Source of the DNA: SYFT01 sp964471115
GTDB lineage: Bacteria; Acidobacteriota; Vicinamibacteria; Vicinamibacterales; SCN-69-37
DNA length: 64,000 nt
Direction: 5' to 3'
Assembly (NCBI GenBank): GCA_964471115.1
Contig: CAYYFE010000002.1
Span: 62,001-126,000 of the forward strand
Positions 51,762-60,029 of this stretch are shown here, piece after piece. The notes below the pieces were generated by a model. The model was not told the origin of the DNA. It did not search any database and saw only the letters and a list, made by a program, of their open reading frames with translations. The stretch's first letter is position 1. Each line of letters starts with the position of its first letter. The position numbers and the translations under genes were made by a program.

Positions 51762-52063
51762 CGTTTCTTGAACGAGATCACAACGGCTTGAGTCGGAGGA
51801 TGAAGCTGGACTTTCACGTAGAGCTCCACTCCGAGATAGGTCGGCCGGTAGACGTCCTGCATGACGCCCTGGATTAGCTCCGCAGCCATCGTCTTGTAGA
51901 AATCCGCTGGCCCCATTGCCAGCACACAATTGCGAATATCGGTCTGGTCGAACCCCAACTCACCGGCGCCGTTCAACGCGACCAACGTGACCCGGTACTG
52001 CCCACCGCCGACGAGTCGCTGAACCTCCGCGAGATCGAATGAGGGCGTCAGTGCCTGGCGCAC
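51758..52063 (-). CDS. mqsR: MqsR-family toxin (mRNA interferase)
   Basis: A 101-residue RelE-fold toxin aligning along its length with MqsR: VQRLVGGGQYRVTLVAL, LGFDQTDIRNCVL, DFYKTM, MQDVYRPTY, ELYVKV, VISFKKR. Residues corresponding to the E. coli catalytic set (Lys in DFYK, Gln in QDVYRP, Tyr in ELY, Lys at the end) are present. MqsR cleaves mRNA, preferentially at GCU. The start is GTG at 52063, since an in-frame TGA lies just upstream. It is the first gene of the four-gene operon opposite to the hsd genes. Confidence 0.9.
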   Translation of the reverse strand: MRQALTPSFDLAEVQRLVGGGQYRVTLVALNGAGELGFDQTDIRNCVLAMGPADFYKTMAAELIQGVMQDVYRPTYLGVELYVKVQLHPPTQAVVISFKKR

Positions 52064-52151
52064 CTTCAGATGGTAGCACTATCGCACCTTGGTCGGTCGA
52101 TTCCTGTGCGGAGTCCCAGATGCTGGCTCCGGATGTTCATGCCGTAAAGTA

Positions 52152-52179
52152 TTGAACAAAAAGGCTTTAATGGCATAAT
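52152..52179 (+). promoter_or_regulatory. Sigma70-type promoter of hsdM
   Basis: TTGAAC (52152-52157) and CATAAT (52174-52179) with a 16-base spacer lie in a distinctly AT-rich stretch 34 bases before the hsdM ATG. This gives hsdM its own promoter, as needed because the toxin operon separates it from hsdR-hsdS. Confidence 0.6.
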
Positions 52180-52212
52180 CTAGCCAAACATTCAAGGGAT
52201 ATCTCGACCAGA

Positions 52213-53739
52213 ATGACTGACCAGAGCGAGCGCATCGTCAAGAAGCTGTGGAGCTATTGCCAGGTCCTCCGCGACGACGGCCTGAGCTACCAGGATTACC
52301 TGGAGCAGTTGACCTTTCTGCTGTTCCTGAAGATGGCCGACGAACGCGCGCGGTTGACCGGCGAGCCGGAGCCGATTCCAAAGGGGTACCGCTGGTCAAA
52401 CCTCGCGAACCCGAAGATGGAAGGAGTCCAGCTTGAGGCGCATTACCGCGACACGCTGAAGAAGCTGGGTGAGCAAGGAGGCATGCTCGGGCTGATCTTC
52501 CGAAAGGCCCAGAACAAGGTCCAGGACCCGGCGAAGCTGCGGCGGCTGGTGGTGGACCTCATCGGCAACGAGTCGTGGCTCGAGATGGCCGGGGACGTGA
52601 AGGGCGATGCGTACGAGGGGCTCCTGGAGCGCAATGCCCAGGACGTGAAGGGCGGTGCAGGCCAGTACTTCACGCCGCGTCCCCTGATCGACGCGATCGT
52701 TGAATGTGTGCGGCCCGCGCCGCGTGAGGTGATTGCCGATCCGGCGTGCGGCACTGGCGGGTTTCTGCTCTCGGCCCACAACTACGTGGCGACCCGCTAC
52801 AAGCTCGACAAGAAGCAGAAGGAACACCTTCGGTACGACGCCTTACGTGGCGCGGAGCTGGTGGACGGCGTCGCGCGCCTCTGTGCGATGAATCTGTTCC
52901 TGCATGGCGTCGGCCCCTCGGACGACCTGAGAACGGCGCCGATCAAAGGCGGAGAAGACTCTCTGCGGAACGAGCCATCCACAACGGTCGACGTGGTTCT
53001 GACCAACCCGCCCTTCGGGAAGAAGTCGAGCATCACGGTCGTCAACGAGGAAGGTGAGCACGACAGGGAGTCGATCACCTACAACCGGCCGGACTTCTGG
53101 ACGACGACCAGCAACAAGCAGCTCAACTTCGTTCAGCACATCAAGTCGATGCTGAAGATCCACGGCCGGGCGGCGGTCGTGGTGCCCGACAACGTCCTGT
53201 TTGAGGGGGGCGCCGGCGAGAAGATTCGAAGGAAGTTGCTGCAGGAACTGGAGGTCCACACGATCCTGCGCCTGCCGACGGGTATCTTCTACGCCCAGGG
53301 CGTGAAGGCGAACGTCATCTTTTTCGATCGCAAGCCAGGCTCGGCCCAGGCGTGGACCAAGCAGGTCTGGTACTACGATCTCCGCACGAACAAGGAGTTC
53401 ACGCTCAAGACGCGCCGCATGACCCGTGCTGACCTCGACGAGTTCGTGCAGTGCTACAACCCGGAGAACCGACACAAGCGCAAGGCGCTCTGGGACGAGA
53501 AGAAGAATCCAGAAGGCCGCTGGCGGATGTTCGCGTACGAAGAACTTGTCGCGCGTGACAAGTGCAGCCTCGACATCTTCTGGTTGAAGGACCGTAGCCT
53601 GGAGGATTCAGCCAACCTGCCGGATCCGCACGTCCTGGCCGAGGAGATCGCGGACGACCTGCGGGCCGCGCTGGAACAGATTGAGAGTGTGCTGGGGGAC
53701 TTGCGACAGCGGGTTCCCGCAAGCGGAGGTGAGGAGTGA
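52213..53739 (+). CDS. hsdM: Type I DNA methyltransferase subunit M
   Basis: A 508-residue N6-adenine methyltransferase. The N-terminal helical HsdM domain (about 5-135, YQDYLEQLTFLLFLKMADE) is followed by the catalytic domain, with the AdoMet loop ADPACGTGGF (about 178) and catalytic NPPF (about 258). LRLPTGIFYAQGVKANVIFF is also typical. It methylates the host copies of the HsdS target and is required for restriction. It lies 1.8 kb from hsdS, beyond the opposite-strand toxin operon, and overlaps the next gene by four bases (GTGA). Confidence 0.95.
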   Translation: MTDQSERIVKKLWSYCQVLRDDGLSYQDYLEQLTFLLFLKMADERARLTGEPEPIPKGYRWSNLANPKMEGVQLEAHYRDTLKKLGEQGGMLGLIFRKAQNKVQDPAKLRRLVVDLIGNESWLEMAGDVKGDAYEGLLERNAQDVKGGAGQYFTPRPLIDAIVECVRPAPREVIADPACGTGGFLLSAHNYVATRYKLDKKQKEHLRYDALRGAELVDGVARLCAMNLFLHGVGPSDDLRTAPIKGGEDSLRNEPSTTVDVVLTNPPFGKKSSITVVNEEGEHDRESITYNRPDFWTTTSNKQLNFVQHIKSMLKIHGRAAVVVPDNVLFEGGAGEKIRRKLLQELEVHTILRLPTGIFYAQGVKANVIFFDRKPGSAQAWTKQVWYYDLRTNKEFTLKTRRMTRADLDEFVQCYNPENRHKRKALWDEKKNPEGRWRMFAYEELVARDKCSLDIFWLKDRSLEDSANLPDPHVLAEEIADDLRAALEQIESVLGDLRQRVPASGGEE

Positions 53740-54635
53740 CCGTTCAGTTTCCCGAGGGTGCCATCGTGAGGCACACCAAGTTCGGACTGGGAAAAGTGTT
53801 GCTGACAGACGGGCAGTCCGTGTGGGTCTACTTCAAGGACATCGAGGGGGAGCCGAAGGATGCCGTGAAGCGCCTGTCGTTGAGCGTGGCGGCGCTCGAG
53901 ATGGCGGACCAACAGGCCGATCCCGTTCTCGACAACCTTCCGCCGATGGTGCATGCCGGGCAGGTTGTGCCGCCCAAGAGGATTCGACTGACGGAGAAGC
54001 AGTCCGTTGACCAGTTTGTGGCTGGTTACCGTTCGTTCGAAGACCAGCGCTATCTCTCGAAGGAGCGAAACTACAAGTGGGAAGCGCACATCAGGGTGCG
54101 CGATGGACTCCTGAAGGCGCCGGGTCGCAGTCTTGTGACGCGAGACCCCGAGGGCGAACTGCCGAAGCTGATGCGCGGACTGATTTCCTCGACGAACCTG
54201 CTCGCGACTCAAGAGGTGATTCGCCTCAACGAGGCATTCAAGATTCCAGGAGCGGCGCGAGCCTACGGCGCAGCCTTGCTCGGTTTCGTGGACGCCCCAT
54301 CAAGCCGTACGTTTGATGCCTTGGTTGAGGCCATCGACCGCCTGCCAGCCAATCAAGGCCAGCGGATTCTGACCTGGCCCGTGGTGACGCTGCTGCCGTT
54401 CCTGGCGGAGCCAACTCGACATATGTTTCTCAAGCCAAAAGTGACCCAGCGTGTGGCTGAGGTGTTCATGTTTGACCTGCTCTACGACTCAACGCCCACT
54501 TGGACCACTTACCAGCGGCTCATGACCCTCAGTGAACGCCTGCTGAACCGGCTGAGGCCACTCGGTGCCCGAGACTTCATCGACGTCCAGTCCTTCATGT
54601 GGATCGTCGAAGGCATCGCGTACATGAGGAAGTAA
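53736..54635 (+). CDS. DUF3553-like protein linked to hsdM, function unknown
   Basis: A 299-residue soluble protein. Residues about 5-55 (EGAIVRHTKFGLGKVLLTDG, WVYFKDIEG) resemble DUF3553, a small SH3/Tudor-like barrel found appended to UvrD-type helicases and other DNA enzymes. The remaining 240 residues, helical and without catalytic motifs I know, are unassigned. Translational coupling to hsdM suggests that it modulates the restriction complex, for example as an inhibitor or DNA-binding accessory, but this is inference. Confidence 0.75.
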   Translation: MTVQFPEGAIVRHTKFGLGKVLLTDGQSVWVYFKDIEGEPKDAVKRLSLSVAALEMADQQADPVLDNLPPMVHAGQVVPPKRIRLTEKQSVDQFVAGYRSFEDQRYLSKERNYKWEAHIRVRDGLLKAPGRSLVTRDPEGELPKLMRGLISSTNLLATQEVIRLNEAFKIPGAARAYGAALLGFVDAPSSRTFDALVEAIDRLPANQGQRILTWPVVTLLPFLAEPTRHMFLKPKVTQRVAEVFMFDLLYDSTPTWTTYQRLMTLSERLLNRLRPLGARDFIDVQSFMWIVEGIAYMRK

Positions 54636-54654
54636 GCTACGTTCGGAGCTGTCA

Positions 54655-55281
54655 ATGGACATCACTGCGGCGCTAGTGGAGTCCGCCGCCGGACCATCAC
54701 CTTGGGATCTTGGCAATGACGTGCTCTACGGCCTCTGTCGAGCGCATCCCGATCACCAGTCGGCTTCCGCGGTGGTCGCCAAGACCTGGTTGATCGGGCG
54801 CTCCTATGCGGCTGCAATCGAGCGGAGGCGGAACAAGACTGTTGAGAACGACGACTTCTACATCACAGTGGTCGCACCAGGCATCTCATCCTCCGGAATC
54901 GATCAGTGGCTGCACGAAATCAAGTCGATCGCCGAGCCAACTGACGATACTTCTGATCAGATTGTCCGCGTGCACGGTCGTGTGACAGCCTTGTTCGAAC
55001 AGCTGACGGGGCTTGAAAAGCGCTCGTTGGCGTCGAAGTACCTTCATTTCCACCTACCCCACTTGTTCTTTATCTACGACGCCAGGGCAGTAAAGGGCCT
55101 GCAGCGACTACGGACGGTGGCTGGCCGCGCCTCTGCTGTACGGGTGCAGGAAGCGGACGGAGAATATCGGAAGTTCTTCCAGAAGTGCCTTCGGCTGCGC
55201 CGGCACGTTGAACGGGAGTTCGGAATCCTCTTGAGCCCTCGCGCGATCGACAATCTGCTTCTGAAGGTGAGTCCGGACTGA
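54655..55281 (+). CDS. Hypothetical protein in defence island (208 aa)
   Basis: A 208-residue protein with GGAG upstream of the ATG. A central conserved-looking block, KRSLASKYLHFHLPHLFFIYDARA (about 120-145, quoted in part: SLASKYLHFHLPHLFFIYD), resembles a short motif I have seen in uncharacterised proteins with a DNA-glycosylase-like helical fold. I cannot confirm that. It is Arg-rich toward the C-terminus (RLRRHVEREFGI). It follows the hsdM-DUF3553 pair by 19 bases and is probably co-transcribed. Confidence 0.7.
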   Translation: MDITAALVESAAGPSPWDLGNDVLYGLCRAHPDHQSASAVVAKTWLIGRSYAAAIERRRNKTVENDDFYITVVAPGISSSGIDQWLHEIKSIAEPTDDTSDQIVRVHGRVTALFEQLTGLEKRSLASKYLHFHLPHLFFIYDARAVKGLQRLRTVAGRASAVRVQEADGEYRKFFQKCLRLRRHVEREFGILLSPRAIDNLLLKVSPD

Positions 55282-55435
55282 GTCAGGATTCAATCGAGGC
55301 GCAAGAGGGAAGCCCCTGTTCGTGCTGGCATTCTGGTGCACCCGGGCAGTGCCGGTTGGTGTCCCAGTAGGAACTCGCGAACTAAGGTCTTCCCTTTGGG
55401 CTGAGTCCGGTCATTCCTGATATCTTTGCGCCCAA

Positions 55436-55837
55436 ATGACGGCCGACGCGGCAATCGCCTTTCTTCTAAGGATCAGTGGTGGCGAGTGGAGAGTCGTTCC
55501 GATTCCGCAGGTCCGCGGCGCAATCCTGTCGTGCGCGGCCGCAATGTTTGCGAACAGACAGCATCAGGATGGTCTCGGGTACGGCTACTTGTTCGCCTGC
55601 GGGTCGGAAGATCACCGGCAAATATACGAGTTCCACTGCACCTTCCACCTGACGATGGGTGAACCGAAGACACCGACATGGGATGGCCAGCAGCTTGTGT
55701 TCCCGCCAGGTGACTGCCTTATCCTGCGAAGGGTGATCGTTGATCCCATCGTGGATGTGACGCCAATTCTGTTTCGCCAGGCGATTGAGATCGTCGGCTG
55801 GCCACTGGATAGGCTCGAAAAGCCTGAGCCGCTATGA
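55436..55837 (+). CDS. Hypothetical protein (133 aa)
   Basis: A 133-residue protein of mixed alpha/beta character (AAIAFLLRISGGEWRVVPIP ... FRQAIEIVGWPLDRLE) with three cysteines. No family recognised. The 154 bases upstream show no feature beyond somewhat lower GC. It overlaps the next small gene by four bases (ATGA), a two-gene unit at the right end of the island. Codon usage is plausible for a real gene. Confidence 0.55.
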   Translation: MTADAAIAFLLRISGGEWRVVPIPQVRGAILSCAAAMFANRQHQDGLGYGYLFACGSEDHRQIYEFHCTFHLTMGEPKTPTWDGQQLVFPPGDCLILRRVIVDPIVDVTPILFRQAIEIVGWPLDRLEKPEPL

Positions 55838-56046
55838 ACTCGAGACCCAAGCGACCAACGATCGCCGCCATCCGTGCTGCGGTGCGGACCGGTACACTCA
55901 TTGAACCGTTTCGACGAAGCGATGTCAGCAAGGCTATCGGCCACCCGATCCCGCCTGCATTCCTGCCAAAACACCGTGTCGGAAATCCTGGCGGTGAGAC
56001 TGAGTTGTTCCGGAAGGTTGACCGTGGCCTGTATCGTCTCGCATGA
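55834..56046 (+). CDS. Small hypothetical, possible winged-helix protein (70 aa)
   Basis: A 70-residue basic protein (KRPTIAAIRAAVRTGTLIEP ... LFRKVDRGLYRLA). The segment FRRSDVSKAIG...PAFLPKHRVGNPGGETELFRKV looks like a short winged-helix fold ending in a wing (RGLYRL), as in small DNA-binding proteins of mobile and defence regions. It is translationally coupled to the 133-residue gene. The assignment is tentative. Confidence 0.55.
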   Translation: MNSRPKRPTIAAIRAAVRTGTLIEPFRRSDVSKAIGHPIPPAFLPKHRVGNPGGETELFRKVDRGLYRLA

Positions 56047-56067
56047 GAGGAACGGGGACAGCGAGCA

Positions 56068-56202
56068 TCATCGGCGACGGCTCTTGAGGTAACGCTTCGA
56101 CGGGCCCGCCCTGTGCGACGCGAGCCGTTGGTCGATGTCTGACGTGACGCCAGTGCAGTAGCGCTCGGGACGGCGATCACTCTGCAGGATGTAGACCGTG
56201 CG
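56068..56202 (-). pseudogene. GIY-YIG endonuclease remnant
   Basis: On the minus strand RTVYILQSDRRPERYCTGVT continues with SDIDQRLASHRAGPSKRYLK, the N-terminal GIY-YIG core of the small UPF0213-type nucleases (VYILxS...YtGvT.d...Rl..H..G). It then stops after SRRR, lacking the conserved C-terminal third, and no start codon lies at the expected place. It is a decayed copy between the defence island and the tRNA genes. Confidence 0.6.
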
Positions 56203-56350
56203 CCTCGCGGAGATGCCAAGGCCGATGCAGGGCCCGTGCCGGTTTAAGGTCGACGACCTGGCGATTGCAGCAATCTTGGACAGGATAGGACTTGGGGGCC
56301 GGGCAGGTCCACCTGCGCCAAACGCTCGCTGCGCTCGCGGCTTCGGTGGA

Positions 56351-56416
56351 CATCCTTCGCCATGGCCAGCCATCCGAAGCTCACGCTTCGGTTTCGGCTG
56401 GCGTGAGCGAAGGATG
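56351..56416 (-). terminator. Long stem-loop downstream of tRNA-Lys
   Basis: CATCCTTCGC and CCAGCC pair with GGCTGG and GCGAAGGATG across a smaller inner hairpin (CCGAAGC-TCAC-GCTTCGG). On the minus strand it begins at the CCA end of tRNA-Lys, so it may terminate or process the tRNA transcript. The gap 56047-56414 holds only this and the GIY-YIG remnant. Confidence 0.5.
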
Positions 56417-56490
56417 GTGAGCCCGGAAGGAATCGAACCTTCAACCAACAGATTAAGAGTCTGCTGCTCTGCCAGTTGAGCTACGGGCCC
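56415..56490 (-). tRNA. tRNA-Lys (CTT)
   Basis: Cloverleaf on the minus strand: acceptor GGGCCCG paired with CGGGCTC, D arm GCTC...GAGC, anticodon loop CTCTTAA with anticodon CTT, T loop TTCGATT, and an encoded CCA tail. First of three tRNA genes at the right edge of the defence island. Confidence 0.95.
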
Positions 56491-56610
56491 ACGAGACGAA
56501 CGGGGCTAAATTCTCAATCCTCAATCGCCACTCCGCAATCGAGGACCGCTGGCACAGGTGACCGGCAAATCCATCCGACGCTGCTCGCGAAGCGAGCGCT
56601 CAGCGAAGGA

Positions 56611-56687
<77 letters not shown>

Positions 56688-56722
56688 GCGTCGAAATCGG
56701 CCGTCTGCCGCTTGCCACCTGT

Positions 56723-56799
56723 TGGTGCGCCCGGAGGGACTTGAACCCCCAACCTACGGGTTCGAAGCCCGGTGCTCTATCCAATTGAGCTACGGGCGC
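56723..56799 (-). tRNA. tRNA-Arg (TCG)
   Basis: Acceptor GCGCCCG/CGGGCGC identical to the neighbouring tRNA-Arg, anticodon loop CTTCGAA (anticodon TCG), T arm GGGGG-TTCAAGT-CCCTC, encoded CCA. The outermost anticodon-stem pair appears mismatched (C-U). Confidence 0.93.
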
Positions 56800-56863
56800 A
56801 CAGCCATCAAGCCTATCACAGGGGCCACCAAGTGGATCATCGAACGCCATCCCGGCTGCGACA

Positions 56864-56898
56864 GTGCGAAGTGCGGGGTGCGGGGTGCGGCGTGCGCT
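56864..56898. repeat. Heptamer tandem repeat (GTGCGGG x5)
   Basis: Five units: GTGCGAA, GTGCGGG, GTGCGGG, GTGCGGC, GTGCGCT. Same motif as the array at 29762-29810. It is immediately followed by the double-hairpin element. Further on, 56986-57008 holds a short period-9 repeat (CCCTGTGGA). Confidence 0.88.
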
Positions 56899-56906
56899 GA
56901 CGGTAC

Positions 56907-56965
56907 GTAGCGCGGCCGGATCTGCCGGCCGCGGTCACGGCGCGCCTCAGATCGGCGCGCCCTAC
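56907..56965. repeat. 59-bp double-hairpin element, copy B
   Basis: GTAG, stem 1 CGCGGCCGG-ATCTG-CCGGCCGCG (perfect), joint GTCAC, stem 2 GGCGCGCCT-CAGAT-CGGCGCGCC (8 of 9 pairs), CTAC. Same length and layout as copies A and D. It lies in the 230-base gap between tRNA-Arg and the S9 peptidase. Confidence 0.92.
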
Positions 56966-57029
56966 GGCCCAACGCACCCTGTGGACCCTGTGGACCTTGT
57001 GGACCTAGACTCTCCCCGGAGGTTTCCCC

Positions 57030-59099
57030 ATGACCCGCCTCATCGTCGCCCTGGCGTTCGTCGTCTCGTTCGCGTCGCTGCCGTTGGCCCAGGGAGGGCA
57101 GGCCCCGCAGGCGCCGCCGAAGAAGTACATGGACAAGTCCACGTTCTTCGACATGGAGTCCGTGTCCAACCCGCAGATCTCGCCCGACGGCACCACCGTG
57201 TTGTTCTCGCGCGGATTCGTGGACATCATGCGCGACCAGGGCGCGTCGAACCTGTGGGCGATCGGCGTCGACGGGTCGCGGCTGCGGCAGCTGACCGAAG
57301 GCACCTGGAACGATTCGTCACCGGTGTGGTCGCCCGACGGCAAGCGCATCGCGTTTCTGTCGAACCGGTCGGGGTCGACGCAGCTGCACGTGATGTGGGT
57401 GGACACGCGCGAGATGCTGCAGCTGACGCGGTTTGACCGCGCGCCCGGCGGCATCCAGTGGTCGCCCGACAGCAGCCAGATCGCCTTCACCGCGTTCCTG
57501 CCCGACGAGACGCCGGTGTTGCCGGTACGCCTGCCGCCGGTGCCCCGCGGCGCGCAGCTGGCGCGCGGCGCCACGGTGGTGGATCGGCCGTCGTGGGCGT
57601 CAGACGGTTCCGGGCCGACGCAGAAGGGCTATACCCACGTCTTCACGGTCGACGCCACGGTGGGCGGCACACCGCGACAGGTCACGAGCGGCAACTTCAA
57701 TCACAGCGGCCCCTCGTGGTCGTCCGATGGCCGGACGATGTTCGTGTCCGGCATCCGCAAACCGGACGCCGAGTACCTGCGCGGCGACTCGGAGGTCTAC
57801 GCCGTCAACCTCGAGACGCTGGCCGTGACGACGCTGACGGACCGGAGGGGGCCTGACAGCGCGCCGCTGGCATCGCCAGATGGCCGCTGGGTGGCCTACA
57901 CGGGCTTCGACCAGCAGAACTTCACCAGCCATCTGTCGAGCCTCTACATCATGGATCCCGCCGGCGATCGCAAGCGTCTGTGGGCGGGCAGCCTGCCAAG
58001 TTCACCGTCCAACGTGGACTGGGCGCACGACGGCTCGGGCGTCTATTACTCGATGCAGGAGCAGGGCGAGGAGAACACGTATTTCGTCGCTGCCGACCTG
58101 GGCGTGCCGCCGCGCAAGATCACGAGCGGCGAACACGTGTTGACGTCGGTGTCGATCGCCCGCAACGGCATGGCGGTGGCCGTGCGCGGCAACGTCACGC
58201 AGCCCGGCGTCCTCGTGGCGTTTCCGATCGCGCGGCCTGACGAGGCGCGGGTGCTGGTCGACGTCAACAAGGATGTGGTGGGGGACCGCGTCATCGCCCC
58301 GGCCGAAGAGATCTGGGCCACCTCGAAGGACGGCCTCAAGGTGCAGGGCTGGCTGATGAAGCCGGCCAACTTCGATCCGTCGAAGAAGTACCCAATGGTC
58401 CTGTGGATCCACGGCGGTCCGTGGAGCATGTACTCGGTCAACTGGAACTGGGCGTACCAGAACTTCGCCGCGAACGGCTACGCGGTGTTGTGGACCAACC
58501 CGCGCGGCTCCACCGGTTACGGGCAGGACTTCGTCAACGGCATCCAGCACAGTTATCCGGGCAAGGACTACGACGACCTGATGGCCAGCGTCGACGCCGC
58601 GCTGGCCAAGGGCTGGATCGACGCGTCGAATCTGTTCGTCTGCGGCGGATCGGGCGGCGGCGTGCTCACCGCCTGGATCGTCGGTCACACGGACCGGTTC
58701 CGCGCCGCGGTCTCGATGCGTCCCGTGATCAACTGGCACTCGTTTGTCGGCACCACCGACGGGACCAGTTGGTACAACCAGTTCCAGAAGTATCCCTGGG
58801 AGGATCCGATGGAGTACGCCGTGCGTTCGCCGCTGCACTACGTGGCCAACGTCACGACCCCGACCATGGTGATGACGGGAGAGGCGGATCTGCGCACGCC
58901 GATGACGCAGAGCGAGGAGTACTACCGCGCGCTCAAGATCCTGCGGAAGACCGACACGTTGCTGGTGCGCATGCCTGACGAATTCCACGGGTGGCGCCGG
59001 CCGTCGCACCAGCTGCTGCAGCAGCTCTACCTGATGGCGTGGTTCGAGAAGTACCGGACGCCCGAGAGCAAGGCTGCGGTGCCGTTGGTGGACCGGTAA
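57030..59099 (+). CDS. Secreted S9 family peptidase (prolyl oligopeptidase/DPP-like)
   Basis: A 689-residue exported serine peptidase. Signal peptide MTRLIVALAFVVSFASLPLA, then a beta-propeller of TolB/PD40-type blades (about 40-400; NPQISPDGTTVLFSR, SPVWSPDGKRIAFLS, GPSWSSDGRTMF), then an alpha/beta hydrolase domain (about 430-680). Catalytic residues: Ser in CGGSGGGVLTA, Asp in TGEADLRTP, His in DEFHGW. HGGPWSMYSVNW provides the oxyanion region. It trims peptides, perhaps from proline-rich substrates. GGAGG precedes the ATG. Confidence 0.93.
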   Translation: MTRLIVALAFVVSFASLPLAQGGQAPQAPPKKYMDKSTFFDMESVSNPQISPDGTTVLFSRGFVDIMRDQGASNLWAIGVDGSRLRQLTEGTWNDSSPVWSPDGKRIAFLSNRSGSTQLHVMWVDTREMLQLTRFDRAPGGIQWSPDSSQIAFTAFLPDETPVLPVRLPPVPRGAQLARGATVVDRPSWASDGSGPTQKGYTHVFTVDATVGGTPRQVTSGNFNHSGPSWSSDGRTMFVSGIRKPDAEYLRGDSEVYAVNLETLAVTTLTDRRGPDSAPLASPDGRWVAYTGFDQQNFTSHLSSLYIMDPAGDRKRLWAGSLPSSPSNVDWAHDGSGVYYSMQEQGEENTYFVAADLGVPPRKITSGEHVLTSVSIARNGMAVAVRGNVTQPGVLVAFPIARPDEARVLVDVNKDVVGDRVIAPAEEIWATSKDGLKVQGWLMKPANFDPSKKYPMVLWIHGGPWSMYSVNWNWAYQNFAANGYAVLWTNPRGSTGYGQDFVNGIQHSYPGKDYDDLMASVDAALAKGWIDASNLFVCGGSGGGVLTAWIVGHTDRFRAAVSMRPVINWHSFVGTTDGTSWYNQFQKYPWEDPMEYAVRSPLHYVANVTTPTMVMTGEADLRTPMTQSEEYYRALKILRKTDTLLVRMPDEFHGWRRPSHQLLQQLYLMAWFEKYRTPESKAAVPLVDR

Positions 59100-59172
59100 G
59101 AATGAGGCCGGTCATGACATTTCCTGAGAAGTCCTGACCGTCCGGAAACGGGTCACTGGCGCCGCCGGTTCC

Positions 59173-59178
59173 TATAAT
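59173..59178 (+). promoter_or_regulatory. -10 hexamer of a possible leaderless gene
   Basis: A perfect TATAAT ends six bases before the ATG at 59185, so transcription would start at or next to the start codon. No Shine-Dalgarno and no clear -35 are present. Same spacing as at 28326. Confidence 0.6.
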
Positions 59179-59184
59179 CGCGGC

Positions 59185-60012
59185 ATGCCAGTGACCCGTC
59201 GCCTTTCCCTCGTCGCGATTGCCATCGTCATCGTTGCGGCTGCCGGGTGCAGCGGGGGCGGCAGCACCCCCACGAGTCCATCGACGTCGCCAGGTCCGCC
59301 GACGCCGTCGCCGGGGTCCCCGACGCCGCCCTCGGGCGGCGGCACGACGGCCGTGACGTGGTCGTGGAACGGCTCGACGTGGACGGCCAGCGGCACACCG
59401 CCGGCATGTACGACGCCCTTGTCGTTTGCCCTGCCGGTGGACATCACCAAGGTGACCGCCGTGTTGTACCCGGGCCAGATACGCGGCGGCCATTACAAGG
59501 CGCATGGCGGCTTCCTGTTTGCGCCAGGCACGAACAGCGCCATTACCGTGACGGCGCCGATGTCCGGCTATCTCTTTCGCGGCGTCCGCTACATCGAGTT
59601 TGGCGAGGTGCAGTATCTCTTCGACATCGTGAACAGCTGCGGCGTGATGCACCGGCTGGACCATCTGCTGACCCTGAGCAGCCGCTTCCAGGCGCTGGCC
59701 GACACCCTCCCGGCCCCGACCGAGAGTTCGGCCACCACGGTGTTTCCTGCCGGCATCACCGTGACCGAAGGCGAAACGATCGCCACGGCGGTCGGCTTCC
59801 GGATGACGGGCAATACGAGTGTGGATTGGGGGGCGTACGATCTTCGGCAGAGAAACGCCGCCAGCAACGACCCGGCGTGGCTGGCCGCGCATCCGGGCGA
59901 GCAGGCGCCGTATGCGCTCTGCTGGCTCGACCACGTCGCGCAGTCCGCGCAATTGCGGGCCCTGCCGGGTGGGGACGGCGCCGCGGGGAAGACCAGCGAC
60001 TACTGCCGGTAG
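59185..60012 (+). CDS. Lipoprotein of unknown function
   Basis: A 275-residue lipoprotein: signal with lipobox IVAAAGC (Cys at about 22), a Ser/Thr/Pro-rich linker (PTSPSTSPGPPTPSPGSPTP) and a globular domain with one disulfide-capable pair near ACTTP and NSCGVMHRLDH. Motifs GHYKAHGGFLF and VMHRLDHLL resemble the metal-binding His positions of M23/LysM-like lysostaphin folds (HxxD...HxH-like), but the match is weak. It is probably surface or periplasmic. It may be translated from a leaderless mRNA. Confidence 0.75.
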   Translation: MPVTRRLSLVAIAIVIVAAAGCSGGGSTPTSPSTSPGPPTPSPGSPTPPSGGGTTAVTWSWNGSTWTASGTPPACTTPLSFALPVDITKVTAVLYPGQIRGGHYKAHGGFLFAPGTNSAITVTAPMSGYLFRGVRYIEFGEVQYLFDIVNSCGVMHRLDHLLTLSSRFQALADTLPAPTESSATTVFPAGITVTEGETIATAVGFRMTGNTSVDWGAYDLRQRNAASNDPAWLAAHPGEQAPYALCWLDHVAQSAQLRALPGGDGAAGKTSDYCR

Positions 60013-60029
60013 CGGCGACCCTGTGGACG

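Noticed and set aside
46047..56202. Prophage or integrative element with integrase
   Set aside because: No integrase, terminase or structural genes are present. Only a nuclease remnant and tRNA genes lie at the edge, so mobility is not shown.
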